NCBI GenBank assembly: GCA_028868695.1
Contig: JAGWTZ010000015.1
Coordinates: 1-60,717 of the forward strand
From: Alphaproteobacteria bacterium
GTDB lineage: Bacteria > Pseudomonadota > Alphaproteobacteria > Rhizobiales > Aestuariivirgaceae
DNA: 60,717 nucleotides
Direction of reading: 5' to 3'
The stretch's first letter is position 1, and each line of letters starts with the position of its first letter. Shown in pieces: positions 26,973-35,995 of the stretch. A program made the translations under genes and the position numbers. The notes under the pieces are model-generated. The model did no database searches. It was not told where the DNA came from and saw nothing but the letters and a program-made list of their open reading frames with translations.

Positions 26973-28012
26973 GCCGCAAGCTCCTGCAGCGCCCAAGCCG
27001 CAGCTTCGCGCAAGACGGGCGAAGCTTCGCTCAAATGGCTTTCCACTGCGGGGCGCAAGCTGATGTCGCCGCTGTTGCCGGCGGCGATCAGGCAGTTCCT
27101 GATGAAGCTTTCGCGGCCAATGCGCTTGACGGGTGAGCCTGAAAACAAAGAACGGAAGGCAGCATCATCCAGCGCCAGCAAATCACGCAAGGGAGGGGCC
27201 AGCAAATCGGCACGCGCGGCGAATTTCACTTCCTCCGCTGCTTGCGCAAACTTGTTCCATGGGCAAATGCCCAAACAATCATCGCAGCCATAGATGCGGT
27301 TGCCCATGGGCCTTCGCAGTTCAATAGGAATTGCCCCCTTGTGCTCAATGGTGAGATAGGAAATGCAGCGGCGGGCATCAATCTGGTGCGGGGCGGTGAA
27401 GGCCTGTGTCGGGCACACATCAAGACAGGCACGGCATGTGCCGCAATGGTCCTGCTCCGGCGCATCCGGGGCAAGCGCGGCATCCGTGAGGATCACGGCC
27501 AGGAAGAACCAAGACCCCAACTGGCGTGACACGAGATTGGTGTGCTTGCCTTGCCAGCCCAGCCCCGCCAGCGCCGCCAAGGGCTTTTCCATAACAGGTG
27601 CAGTATCCACGAAAACCTTCACGTCCGCGCCCGCTGCCTTGGCGAACCAGCCAGCAAGGCGCTTCAGCCTTGGCTTGATCACGTCGTGATAGTCGCGGTT
27701 CAGCGCATAGGTTGAAATGACGCCGGTGGATTTTTCCCCAAGGCGCGCGAAGACATCAATGCCCTGCCCATAAGGCATGGCCAGAACGAGGGCGGATTTT
27801 GCCTCCGGCCACATCGCATCGGGTCTGGCGCGGCGGGTCTTGGTTTCCTGCATCCACGCCATGGTGCCGTGATGGCCAGCCTCAAGAAAGGCCTCCAGAT
27901 TGGCGCCAATTTCAGGCGGAAGGGTGGCTGGCGCAATGGCAAGTGCGGCAAAGCCTTCCGCATGGGCGCGGGCGCGCAGCTCGCTAACCAGATCAGAAGT
28001 CGAGATCGGCAT
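26969..28012 (-). CDS. queG: Epoxyqueuosine reductase QueG
   Basis: A 347-residue iron-sulfur, cobalamin-dependent enzyme that reduces epoxyqueuosine to queuosine in tRNA, the last step of queuosine synthesis. Two 4Fe-4S clusters are evident: CGTCRACLDVCPTQAF (about residues 189-204) and CDDCLGICPWNKF. The catalytic aspartate region VFVDTAPVMEK is present. A HEAT-like C-terminus (RESFIRNCLIAAGN) is also typical. ATG 28012 lies within the 3' end of the GST gene (20-base overlap). Confidence 0.96.
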   Translation of the reverse strand: MPISTSDLVSELRARAHAEGFAALAIAPATLPPEIGANLEAFLEAGHHGTMAWMQETKTRRARPDAMWPEAKSALVLAMPYGQGIDVFARLGEKSTGVISTYALNRDYHDVIKPRLKRLAGWFAKAAGADVKVFVDTAPVMEKPLAALAGLGWQGKHTNLVSRQLGSWFFLAVILTDAALAPDAPEQDHCGTCRACLDVCPTQAFTAPHQIDARRCISYLTIEHKGAIPIELRRPMGNRIYGCDDCLGICPWNKFAQAAEEVKFAARADLLAPPLRDLLALDDAAFRSLFSGSPVKRIGRESFIRNCLIAAGNSGDISLRPAVESHLSEASPVLREAAAWALQELAA

Positions 28013-28664
28013 AGCTGGCCGACGGCGCCATGCCGGGCACTGAATCTCCCAGCAGAGCCCGGAAGGCGGGGCGGGATTTGATGCGCTGATACCAGCTTTT
28101 GGCCACCAGGTTTTCGGACCAATTGACATCGCCCAGATAATCCAGCGCCGAGATGTGGGCGGCAGCGGCAAGGTCGGCCAAAGACAGCTCTTCCCCCGCC
28201 AGCCAGGAACGCTGCTCCGCCAGCCAGGCCACATAGTCCAGATGCGGCTTCAGGCGCTGCAAGCTGGCGCGCACGCGGGCCATGTCAGGTGCGGCAGAAC
28301 CGGGCATGAAGCGCTTGACCACCTTCTCAGTGAGCAGGGGTTCAGACACTTCAGTATAGAATTTCACATCAAACCAGGCGACGAGGCGGCGGATCTCGGC
28401 CCGCGCGATGGCATTGCCTGGCAACAGCGGCCGGCCTTCGCCCTGCTCTTCCAGATATTCGCCCAAGGCTTCCACACCGCAAATGGCCGCGCCGGACTCT
28501 TCCAGCAGGACCGGCAAGAGGCCCGAGGGGTTGTGATCCAGCAGAACGCGGCTGGGGGCCCAGGGGCGTTCATCCACCAGCGCCACGGGCTGACCCTTCT
28601 CAGCGAGGCTGAGGCGGATGCGGCGGCTGTAGGGATCAAGGACGAAATGGTGCAGTTTGGCCAT
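27993..28664 (-). CDS. Glutathione S-transferase family protein
   Basis: A 223-residue protein with an N-terminal thioredoxin-like GST domain (LDPYSRRIRLSLAEKG, then NPSGLLPVLLEESG with the cis-Pro, then ICGVEALGEYLEE) and an all-helical C-terminal domain with LSLADLAAAAHISALDYLG. It probably conjugates or reduces small molecules with glutathione; substrate unknown. It is the first gene of the GST-queG-SDR operon, with overlapping ends. ATG 28664 was chosen as the start of the conserved beta strand. Confidence 0.9.
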   Translation of the reverse strand: MAKLHHFVLDPYSRRIRLSLAEKGQPVALVDERPWAPSRVLLDHNPSGLLPVLLEESGAAICGVEALGEYLEEQGEGRPLLPGNAIARAEIRRLVAWFDVKFYTEVSEPLLTEKVVKRFMPGSAAPDMARVRASLQRLKPHLDYVAWLAEQRSWLAGEELSLADLAAAAHISALDYLGDVNWSENLVAKSWYQRIKSRPAFRALLGDSVPGMAPSASYADLDF

Positions 28665-28794
28665 AGGCGAGGTTGTTTGTATCACGAAATATTAATGGTT
28701 GGGCCGCCATTCAGGACAGAATTTTGCGGATATAAGGCCTCGGCCGCGGCGCAGCAAGCGATTCCGGCCCAGACCACTCAGGATTGGAACCGGC

Positions 28795-29616
28795 ATGTCA
28801 CTCTTGCAAATCATTGTTCTGGCTCTCATTCAGGGCATCACCGAATACCTGCCCATTTCCTCTTCCGGCCATTCGATCCTGGTGCCCGCCCTCACCGGCT
28901 GGCCCGACCAGGGCGTGCTGACTGACGCCATCACCAACCTGGGCACACTGTTTGCCACCACCATCTATTTCTGGCGCGACGTGCTGACCATGCTGCGGGG
29001 CCTGTTGGACGTTGTGATGCGCCAATCCACGGCTGCCTCCCGTCTGGTCATCAATGTCATCATCGCCACCATTCCGGTGATTGTGCTGGGGCTGTTTTTC
29101 CACTTCACCAAACTGGATGACCATTTGCGCTATGCCGGCGTGGTGGCCTTCAATGCCGTGTTCTTCGGCATCCTGCTTTACACCGCCGATGCCTACGGGC
29201 TGAGCAGCAACAAGGTCTCCGACATCAACCCGCGATCGGCGCTGCTGTTTGGCCTGGCGCAAATGCTGGCGCTCAACCCCGGCACCAGCCGGTCCGGCGT
29301 GACCATGACGGCCGGGCGCTTCCTGGGTTTTGCCCGCTCGGATGCGGCGCGCTTTTCATTCCTGATGTCAATCCCGGCCAATGCGGCGGGTTCTGTGGTG
29401 AAAATCGGCAGCGCGCTCAAGGCCCACGAGCATATCGGCTTGGACATGATCCTGTGCGGCGTTCTCACCTTCTTCATCGGGCTTGGCACCATCCACTTCC
29501 TGATGGGCTTCATCCGCAGCCACTCATTCCTGCCCTTCGCCATCTACCGGGTGATCCTGGGCAGCGCGCTGCTCGGCCTGATCTATGCGGGCGTGCAGTT
29601 TGGCGCCGTGAACTGA
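28795..29616 (+). CDS. uppP: Undecaprenyl-diphosphatase UppP (BacA)
   Basis: A 273-residue integral membrane protein with the two family motifs: GITEYLPISSSGHS near residue 14 with its catalytic Glu and Ser, and NPGTSRSGVTM near residue 160 with the conserved Arg. It dephosphorylates undecaprenyl diphosphate, recycling the lipid carrier for peptidoglycan and polysaccharide synthesis, and can give bacitracin tolerance. About seven to eight membrane segments are visible. The ATG was chosen from the conserved N-terminus. Confidence 0.97.
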   Translation: MSLLQIIVLALIQGITEYLPISSSGHSILVPALTGWPDQGVLTDAITNLGTLFATTIYFWRDVLTMLRGLLDVVMRQSTAASRLVINVIIATIPVIVLGLFFHFTKLDDHLRYAGVVAFNAVFFGILLYTADAYGLSSNKVSDINPRSALLFGLAQMLALNPGTSRSGVTMTAGRFLGFARSDAARFSFLMSIPANAAGSVVKIGSALKAHEHIGLDMILCGVLTFFIGLGTIHFLMGFIRSHSFLPFAIYRVILGSALLGLIYAGVQFGAVN

Positions 29617-29651
29617 TCACGGCTCCATGCCCGTTCAAGCGGGCGGGTGCG

Positions 29652-30629
29652 TCAGGTCTGGGCGTTGGGCGCGGTGAACTGGCCGGCCTTGCGGTAGCGG
29701 TAGAGATAGCTGGGCACCACGGCCTCATAGCTGCGCGGCGCGATGCCGAAAGCCTGAAGCGTGCGGCCTTCGGCTTGCGCCTTGGCTGAGACCACATTGT
29801 CTGACTTCAGCACTTCTACCTGATCGGCGGTGATCGGCGCTTTGGGCAGCACGCCCAGCACGGTGGCCAGAAGCTTGGCCGCGCCAAACGGAATGGGCAG
29901 CAGCAGGCGCTTGCGGCAGGTGGTGGCCAGAACGAATTGCAGGATTTCACGGAAGGTCTTCACTTCCGGGCCGCCCAGTTCATAGGTTTTGCCATCCGCC
30001 ACGCCACGGTCCACCAGCGTGGCCGCGGCTTCGGCAACATCGCCCACGAACACGGGCTGGAAGCGGGTGTCGCCGCCAATCAGCGGCAGTGCGGGCGAGA
30101 ACCGGGCCATGGCGGCAAACCTGTTGAAGAAATCATCCTCAGGCCCAAAGATCACCGAAGGCTGCAGCACGCTGGCGCCCGGGAAGGCAGCGCGGGCCTT
30201 GGCCTCGCCTTCGGCGCGGGAAGCCACATAGGCGCTGGCGCTATCCGGCACATCCGCGCCAAGGCCGGACATGTGGATGAACACTTGCGCCTTGGCGGCC
30301 TTTGCGGCCTTGGCAACGGCTTCGGCGCCAAAGACATTGACGCCCTGATAGCTTTGGGCAGACCCTTTCTGGAAAGTGGCGGTGAGATTGATCACCGCAT
30401 AGGCGCCTTCACAAGCCGCAGCGACGGAGGCGGGATAGCGCACATTGGCCTGCACCAGGGCAATCTGGCCCGGAACGCCGAAAGGCAGCACATGGCCCGC
30501 AAGGTCAGGCCGGCGGCAGGCGACGCGCACGCGGTAACCGCGCTTGGCCAGGCTTCGCACCACATGGCGGCCCACAAAGCCGGAGCCGCCGATCACTGTG
30601 ATGAGTTTTTCGGAATTGGAAGATTGCAC
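29652..30629 (-). CDS. NAD(P)H-binding protein, complex I NDUFA9-subunit-like
   Basis: A 325-residue atypical SDR protein. The Rossmann motif VIGGSGFVGRHVVR is at the N-terminus, followed by FIHMSGLGAD and QPSVIFGPEDDFFNRF, which are characteristic of the NDUFA9/39-kDa subunit-like group found next to uppP in Hyphomicrobiales. In mitochondria and some alphaproteobacteria this protein associates with respiratory complex I; function here is inferred from family. The start is GTG 30629, with GAGGG upstream; the frame remains open further, but without conserved sequence. Confidence 0.85.
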   Translation of the reverse strand: MQSSNSEKLITVIGGSGFVGRHVVRSLAKRGYRVRVACRRPDLAGHVLPFGVPGQIALVQANVRYPASVAAACEGAYAVINLTATFQKGSAQSYQGVNVFGAEAVAKAAKAAKAQVFIHMSGLGADVPDSASAYVASRAEGEAKARAAFPGASVLQPSVIFGPEDDFFNRFAAMARFSPALPLIGGDTRFQPVFVGDVAEAAATLVDRGVADGKTYELGGPEVKTFREILQFVLATTCRKRLLLPIPFGAAKLLATVLGVLPKAPITADQVEVLKSDNVVSAKAQAEGRTLQAFGIAPRSYEAVVPSYLYRYRKAGQFTAPNAQT

Positions 30630-30840
30630 GGGGAAACCCTCAAGAGACTGCCTTTGGCTGCGCCTTTTAATGCGCCGCGCCCAAAATGCAAACCCCGGCT
30701 TCGCCTGAAGCTGCGGCTTGGCAGGATAAATTCGGCGCAATGCGCAAGGGAATCGCGGGATGGACATAAATGCGTCATTTTCCAGCGCTTTACGCGGCAG
30801 GTCTGGCACTGCGTCAATTGCCGCGCTAGACAGCTGCCGC

Positions 30841-30858
30841 GCTGGCCCGCGGGCCAGC
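30841..30858. repeat. Perfect 18-base palindrome upstream of two-repeat secreted protein
   Basis: GCTGGCCCGCGGGCCAGC is a perfect palindrome 31 bases before the start codon. It may form a hairpin in the mRNA leader or be a protein-binding site. The surrounding 260-base gap (30630-30889) contains no other feature I can support. Confidence 0.5.
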
Positions 30859-30889
30859 ACAAACACAGTTTAAAAAGGGACATTTGACC

Positions 30890-31276
30890 ATGAAAAAGAT
30901 TGTTATTGCCGCTGGCTTGTTTGCCGCTCTTTCCGTTCCGGCCTTTTCAGCCGCTGCAGCCGGCTTTTACGTGGCGCAGGACGCCAAGACCCATGCTTGC
31001 GCGGTGACTGACAAGAAGCCCGATGGCAAGGCCGCCATGGACGTGGGCACCAAGGTTTATGATTCCGAAGAAAACGCCAAGAAGGCCCTGGCCAATCTGA
31101 AGGCCTGCGCCGCCGCCCCGGCCGGTTTCTATGTCGCCCAGGACGCCAAGAGCCACAAGTGCGCCGTGGTGGACAAGGCCCCGGATGGCAAGGCCGCCAT
31201 GGATGTGGGCACCAAGGTTTATGATTCCGAAGAAAACGCCAAGAAGGCCTTGGCCAATCTGAAGGTCTGCAACTAA
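30890..31276 (+). CDS. Secreted protein with two tandem 49-residue repeats
   Basis: A 128-residue protein with a signal peptide (MKKIVIAAGLFAALSVPAFS, cleavage near AAAA) and two 49-residue repeats, residues 25-73 and 79-127. Each begins GFYVAQDAK, has a mid-repeat CAV cysteine and ends in a conserved cysteine, so each can form one disulfide. The repeats resemble small single-domain periplasmic proteins common in Hyphomicrobiales, whose function is unknown. AAAAAGGGA precedes the ATG at 30890. The two repeats are nearly identical at DNA level over 87 bases. Confidence 0.85.
   Translation: MKKIVIAAGLFAALSVPAFSAAAAGFYVAQDAKTHACAVTDKKPDGKAAMDVGTKVYDSEENAKKALANLKACAAAPAGFYVAQDAKSHKCAVVDKAPDGKAAMDVGTKVYDSEENAKKALANLKVCN
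30962..31108 (+). repeat. Internal coding repeat, copy 1
   Basis: A 147-base unit encoding one GFYVAQDAK...LKAC domain. Its last 87 bases (31022-31108) differ from copy 2 at only three positions. Confidence 0.9.
31124..31270 (+). repeat. Internal coding repeat, copy 2
   Basis: The second 147-base unit, ending LKVC. The near-identical part is 31184-31270. The first 60 bases have diverged more, suggesting gene conversion or partial recent duplication of the 3' part. Confidence 0.9.
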
Positions 31277-31433
31277 GCCAGCTGGCGGGCTTGCCTGCCG
31301 CGGGGCGGAGGGCCTTGCGCCTTCCGCCCTTTTTCATGCGGTTTTTCAAGCCCAAGCAAAAGTTTTGGCTTCCCTGCAGGCATTGGTTGACAATGGGCGG
31401 GGCGGGCGCTTAGAAGCCCCCCAATCCTGAGAT

Positions 31434-31518
<85 letters not shown>

Positions 31519-31619
31519 TCTTTTCCCCTCCGGGCCAAGAGCGATTGCCGGCATGCCGCCCTTCCTGCGGCGCACTTGCCGATTGGCCCCTGCTCTAGTA
31601 AGCCACGGCCAGAGGCCCA

Positions 31620-32240
31620 ATGACCATGACCATCAAACTTTCCCGCGGCGATTTGCCTGCGGATTTTGCGCCCGGCGGCGCCATTGCGATCGACACCGAA
31701 ACGCTGGGCCTGAAGCCCGCGCGCGACAAGCTTTGCCTGGTGCAGATTTCCACCGGCGACGGCAATGCCCATCTCGTGCAGATGGACCGCACCAGCTATC
31801 AGGCACCGCGCCTCAAGGCCCTGCTGGAGGATGCCGGCGTCACCAAGATCTTCCACTATGCGCGCTTTGATGTGGCGGTGCTGAAGCATTATCTCGGCGC
31901 CGAAACCAGGAACATCTATTGCACCAAGATCGCCTCGCGGCTGGTGCGCACCTATACCGACCGGCATGGGCTGAAGGATCTGGTGCGCGAGCTCTTGGGC
32001 ATTGAGCTCGACAAGCAGCAGCAAAGCTCAGACTGGGGTGCGCATGTGCTGACCGAGCAGCAGAAAAAATATGCGGCAACAGACGTGCTCTATCTGCATG
32101 AACTGAAATCGCGGCTGGACCAGATGCTGGCGCGCGAAGGCCGCAGCGCGCTGGCCAAGGCGTGCTTTGATTTTCTGCCGGCGAGGGCCGAGCTGGACCT
32201 GATGGGCTGGCCGGAAGAAGATGTCTTCGCCCACTCCTGA
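31620..32240 (+). CDS. rnd: Ribonuclease D-like 3'-5' exonuclease
   Basis: A 206-residue DEDDy exonuclease. Exo I is AIDTETLGL (Asp and Glu), Exo II is FHYARFDVAVL (Asp), and Exo III is YAATDVLYL (Tyr and Asp). It has no HRDC domain, like the short RNase D proteins of Hyphomicrobiales. It likely trims the 3' ends of structured RNAs. It overlaps lptC by 20 bases and heads the lptCAB-rpoN block. Confidence 0.9.
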   Translation: MTMTIKLSRGDLPADFAPGGAIAIDTETLGLKPARDKLCLVQISTGDGNAHLVQMDRTSYQAPRLKALLEDAGVTKIFHYARFDVAVLKHYLGAETRNIYCTKIASRLVRTYTDRHGLKDLVRELLGIELDKQQQSSDWGAHVLTEQQKKYAATDVLYLHELKSRLDQMLAREGRSALAKACFDFLPARAELDLMGWPEEDVFAHS

Positions 32241-32847
32241 AAACATTGGCCGCAAAGCCGAGCTGGCGCGCAACCGCGCGGCGCGTTCGCGCTTTTTCAT
32301 GCGCGCCGCCGCGGTGATTGGCGTGGCGGTTGTCGTTGCCTTTCTCAGCGAAAGCCTGTTCTTCAGCGGCGGGCCGCAGAAGCCGCCGGAGCCCCCGCCG
32401 GTTCAGGCCGCCCATGTTTCCGGCGGGCTTTCCAGCTTTTCCGGCATTGATGACAATGCCAAGCCTTTCTCGGTGAAGGCACAAGAGGGCGTGCAGGACC
32501 CCAGCATTGAAACGCTCATGCACCTCAAGAATGTTTCCGGCACATTTGTGCGTAAGCTGGGCGGCGACGTGGCGGTGACGGCCGATGCGGCGGAATATGA
32601 AGTCAAGAAGAAGGATCTCAGGGTTTCCGGCAATGTGCGCTTTGAGGAGCCGGGGCGCTATGTGGCGCGGCTTTCTTCGGCAGAAGTGAACCTCGACCGG
32701 CAGAAGATCGTCACAAAAGAGCCCGTGCAAGTGGAAACAGCCGGTGCTACGGTTTCGGCGGACAGCATGGAAACATCGGAAGATGGCAAGGTGGTGATCC
32801 TGCGCGGCCATGTGAAGGCGCATTTTTCCACCGATGTTGGTGACTGA
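32221..32847 (+). CDS. lptC: LPS export protein LptC
   Basis: A 208-residue bitopic protein with an N-terminal membrane anchor (about residues 26-48, FMRAAAVIGVAVVVAFLSE) and a periplasmic beta-jellyroll region. LptC links the inner-membrane LptBFG transporter to LptA in the trans-envelope bridge. It is placed between rnd and lptA, as in other Hyphomicrobiales. Sequence motifs are weak in this family; context gives most of the support. Confidence 0.87.
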   Translation: MSSPTPENIGRKAELARNRAARSRFFMRAAAVIGVAVVVAFLSESLFFSGGPQKPPEPPPVQAAHVSGGLSSFSGIDDNAKPFSVKAQEGVQDPSIETLMHLKNVSGTFVRKLGGDVAVTADAAEYEVKKKDLRVSGNVRFEEPGRYVARLSSAEVNLDRQKIVTKEPVQVETAGATVSADSMETSEDGKVVILRGHVKAHFSTDVGD

Positions 32848-32861
32848 AGGGGAGGAAGACG

Positions 32862-33344
32862 ATGGGTTTGGCCAAAACATTTTCGGCGGTGGCAATTGCC
32901 GGGCTGCTTGCCCTGCCGCTGATGCGCCATGCCGCGCATGCCGCGAGCAATGTCGATGTGGAGGCTGACTCGATGGAGATCATTGACGCCGACCACAAGA
33001 CCATCTTCCGCGGCAATGTGGTGGCCAAGCGGCCGAGCGACACCATCCAGGCCGATGAGATGGTGGTTTCCTCCTCCGAGCAGAAGCAGGCCGATGGCTC
33101 CTCAAAATCCGTCACCGACTTTGTCGACGCCAAGGGCAATGTCACCATCAACACGCGCGATGCGGTGATCACCGGTGATTGGTGCAAGTTCGACGTGCTG
33201 CATGATCAATTGGTGGTGGGCGGCAATGTGAAGCTCACGCAGGGCGAATCCGTCGTGCGCGGCCAGAAGCTGAATGTCGATCTCAAGACCTTCCACCTTC
33301 AGATGTCGGGCGGGCGGGTGAGCGGCAGCTTCCTGCCGAAGTGA
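32862..33344 (+). CDS. lptA: LPS transport periplasmic protein LptA
   Basis: A 160-residue protein with a signal peptide (MGLAKTFSAVAIAGLLALPL, cleavage near AHAAS) and an OstA-like beta-jellyroll: VDVEADSMEIIDADHKTIF, then GNVVAKRPSDTIQADEMV and later VVGGNVKLTQGESVVRG. It carries LPS across the periplasm from LptC to the outer-membrane LptD. GGGGAGGAAG precedes the start. Confidence 0.92.
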   Translation: MGLAKTFSAVAIAGLLALPLMRHAAHAASNVDVEADSMEIIDADHKTIFRGNVVAKRPSDTIQADEMVVSSSEQKQADGSSKSVTDFVDAKGNVTINTRDAVITGDWCKFDVLHDQLVVGGNVKLTQGESVVRGQKLNVDLKTFHLQMSGGRVSGSFLPK

Positions 33345-33406
33345 TTTTGCCGCTCCATGGTTTCTGGCGGCCAGGTTTCATCGAATTTTAATCAAAACAG
33401 ACGTTA

Positions 33407-34225
33407 ATGGGCATGCTGAACGAAAACCGAATTTTCCGTCCCGCGCCCATGGCGCCCCGCGGCCTTGGCCACGGCGCAACCAGGGCCAGGCAGAAGCCGG
33501 TGGACGAGGGGCTCGTCGCTTCGTCGCTTGAGAAAAGCTACAAGCAGCGGCCGGTCGTGCGGGGGATTTCCCTCGCCGTGCGGCGCGGCGAAGCCGTTGG
33601 CCTGCTTGGGCCCAATGGTGCGGGCAAGACCACCCTGTTCTACATGATCACAGGGCTGATTGCCGCGGACCGGGGAACCATCAGCCTTGACGGCGCCGAC
33701 ATCACAAGCTTGCCCATGTATCAGCGGGCGCGCTTGGGGATTGGATATCTGCCCCAGGAAAGCAGCGTTTTCCGGGGAATGACGGTGGAAGAAAACCTGC
33801 GCGCGGTCCTCGAGCTTCATGAGCCCGACAAGGCCAAGCGCAACAGTAAGTTGCGTGAGTTGTATGATGAGTTCTCAATTGCCCATATCAGGCATTCGCC
33901 GTCTGTGGCGCTTTCTGGCGGTGAGCGTCGCCGCGTGGAAATCGCCCGAGCCCTCGCCGCAGATCCCGACTTCATCCTCCTCGACGAACCCTTCGCCGGG
34001 ATTGATCCCATTGCGATCGGTGATATTCGCAAGCTGGTGCGTCAGCTCACCACTCGGGGCCTCGGGGTGCTTATTACGGATCACAACGTACGAGAAACCC
34101 TCGAAATCATTGACCGTGCGCTCATCGTCCATGAGGGCCATGTCCTGACCGAGGGCACGCCGCAGGATATTGTGACCAACGCCGACGTGCGCCGCTACTA
34201 TCTGGGCGAGAACTTCCATTTCTGA
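33407..34225 (+). CDS. lptB: LPS export ABC transporter ATPase LptB
   Basis: A 272-residue ABC ATPase. Walker A is GPNGAGKTT (from about residue 68), the Q-loop is YLPQESSVF, the signature is LSGGERRRVEIARAL, Walker B is FILLDEPFAGIDP, and the switch histidine is in ITDHNVRETL. It powers LPS extraction by LptFG, which are not in this window. The N-terminus is about 30 residues longer than the E. coli protein; an internal start is possible but the upstream ATG 33407 keeps the typical alphaproteobacterial length. Confidence 0.95.
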   Translation: MGMLNENRIFRPAPMAPRGLGHGATRARQKPVDEGLVASSLEKSYKQRPVVRGISLAVRRGEAVGLLGPNGAGKTTLFYMITGLIAADRGTISLDGADITSLPMYQRARLGIGYLPQESSVFRGMTVEENLRAVLELHEPDKAKRNSKLRELYDEFSIAHIRHSPSVALSGGERRRVEIARALAADPDFILLDEPFAGIDPIAIGDIRKLVRQLTTRGLGVLITDHNVRETLEIIDRALIVHEGHVLTEGTPQDIVTNADVRRYYLGENFHF

Positions 34226-34325
34226 AGGCGCTGCCTTGCGCCCTGCTAACCAAGCCTCAACCATGTGGCGCGAAGCCCTGCACCGGTAATGCGGCGGTGA
34301 GGCGTTTGGTATAAAACTTGCCGTC

Positions 34326-35819
34326 ATGGCCCTGATGCAAAAACTCGCCCTGAAACAGGGGCAATCGCTGGTGATGACGCCGCAATTGCAGCAGGCCATC
34401 AAGCTGCTGGCGATGAGCAATGCCGAACTGGCGGAATTCGTTGATGTGGAGCTGGAGCGCAACCCGCTTCTGGAGCGCGCCGATGCGCCGCAGGAAAGTG
34501 CGGCCAAGGCTGAGGCAAGCGAAGACACTCCGGACGCGCCCTTTTCAGCCGCCGATGCGCGCGGCGATGAAGGCGATGGCGCCTTGTCTCCCTCGGACGG
34601 GGCGGGCGATGCGCCCAGCACCCACACGCCTGCCCCAGGGCCAGACCCTGGCTGGCAATCGCTGCGCGGCAGCGGCGCCGTTTCGCTGGATGGCGAAGCG
34701 CATGATTTTGCCGCAACGATCACCCGCGATGAAACGCTGGGCGAACATCTCACCGGCCAGCTCAACCTGCATTTCCGCGAGCCGCGCGAGCTTCTGATCG
34801 GCCAGCACATCATCGGCATGGTCAATGAACAAGGCTATCTCACCGCGGATGTGGCGGCGATGGCGGCAAGCCTGGGCGCTTCTGAAGACGAGGTGCGCCG
34901 CGTGCTGCAGGTGATGAAAGGGTTTGACCCGGCCGGCGTGTTCGCGGCCGACTTGCAGGAATGCCTGGCGCTGCAACTCAAGGAGCAGGACCGCTTCGAC
35001 CCCGCCATGGAAAAGCTCATCGCCAACCTGCCGCTGGTGGCCAAGCGGGATTTCGCGGCGCTGAAAACCCTGTGCGGCGTTGGCCTTGATGATCTTCGCG
35101 ACATGATTGCCGAGCTGCGCCAGCTCAACCCGAAGCCGGGCCATGCCTTCGGCGCCGAGCCCGTGGTGCCCGTGGTGCCGGATGTGATTGTGCGCGCCGC
35201 ACAGGATGGCTCTTGGCTGGTTGAGCTCAACAGCGAGACGCTGCCGCGCGTGCTGGTGAACAACCAATATGCGGCGCGGGTTTCCGGCACCGCCGCAAAG
35301 GTGCAGGACAAGCAATTCCTTTCAGAATGCCATGCGCAGGCTTCCTGGCTCGTCAAAAGCCTCGACCAGCGGGCACGCACCATCCTGAAGGTGGCGCAGG
35401 AAATCGTGAAGCAGCAGGATGCCTTCCTGGTGTTGGGCGTTGCGCATTTGCGGCCCATCACCTTGCGCATGGTGGCAGATGCAATTGAGATGCATGAATC
35501 AACGGTGAGCCGCGTCACCTCCAACAAATACATGGCGACGCCGCGCGGCACCTTTGAACTGAAATATTTCTTCACCAATGCCATCGCCTCGGCGGATGCT
35601 TCGGCGGAGCAGCATTCTTCCGAATCCGTGCGGCACCGCATCAAGGAAATGATTGCGGCGGAATCGCCCGAGAACATTCTTTCCGATGACGATGTTGTGG
35701 ACAGGCTCAAGTCCGAGGGCGTGGAAATTGCCCGGCGCACGGTTGCCAAATACCGGGAATCCCTCAATATTCTGTCGTCCGTTCAACGCCGGAGAGAGGC
35801 CCGGGCGCGGCGCGCCTAG
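34326..35819 (+). CDS. rpoN: RNA polymerase sigma-54 factor
   Basis: A 497-residue sigma-54. Region I is glutamine- and leucine-rich (LALKQGQSLVMTPQLQQAIK), region II is acidic (about 60-110), the core-binding region follows, then the HTH around MHESTVSRVTSNKYM and the RpoN box ARRTVAKYRE near residue 475. It directs transcription from -24/-12 promoters with enhancer-binding proteins, for example for nitrogen assimilation, which may include urease genes. It lies in the conserved lptB-rpoN-hpf-ptsN order. Confidence 0.97.
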   Translation: MALMQKLALKQGQSLVMTPQLQQAIKLLAMSNAELAEFVDVELERNPLLERADAPQESAAKAEASEDTPDAPFSAADARGDEGDGALSPSDGAGDAPSTHTPAPGPDPGWQSLRGSGAVSLDGEAHDFAATITRDETLGEHLTGQLNLHFREPRELLIGQHIIGMVNEQGYLTADVAAMAASLGASEDEVRRVLQVMKGFDPAGVFAADLQECLALQLKEQDRFDPAMEKLIANLPLVAKRDFAALKTLCGVGLDDLRDMIAELRQLNPKPGHAFGAEPVVPVVPDVIVRAAQDGSWLVELNSETLPRVLVNNQYAARVSGTAAKVQDKQFLSECHAQASWLVKSLDQRARTILKVAQEIVKQQDAFLVLGVAHLRPITLRMVADAIEMHESTVSRVTSNKYMATPRGTFELKYFFTNAIASADASAEQHSSESVRHRIKEMIAAESPENILSDDDVVDRLKSEGVEIARRTVAKYRESLNILSSVQRRREARARRA

Positions 35820-35995
35820 AGGGTTGACTTGAGGGCCTGCCCCACCTAAGTGTCCGCCGCAATTGAGAACAGGCTGGTGGAGGAACCGGCCAAGTTTGTC
35901 ATCTTTGTGGCTGCAAAAATATTGTGCGTGGCTGTTGACGAAGCAGTGGCGCGGGACCATTTTTGAAGTCTCCGGATGTCAGCAAGGAACAGCCC

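Noticed and set aside
29630-30866. Extended start of the NDUFA9-like gene at 30866
   Set aside because: The extra 79 residues before the Rossmann motif show no family features; GTG 30629 with GAGGG upstream starts just before the motif.
30962-31270. Direct repeats as a possible CRISPR or VNTR
   Set aside because: There are only two 147-base units, both in frame within a signal-peptide protein; they encode protein domains.
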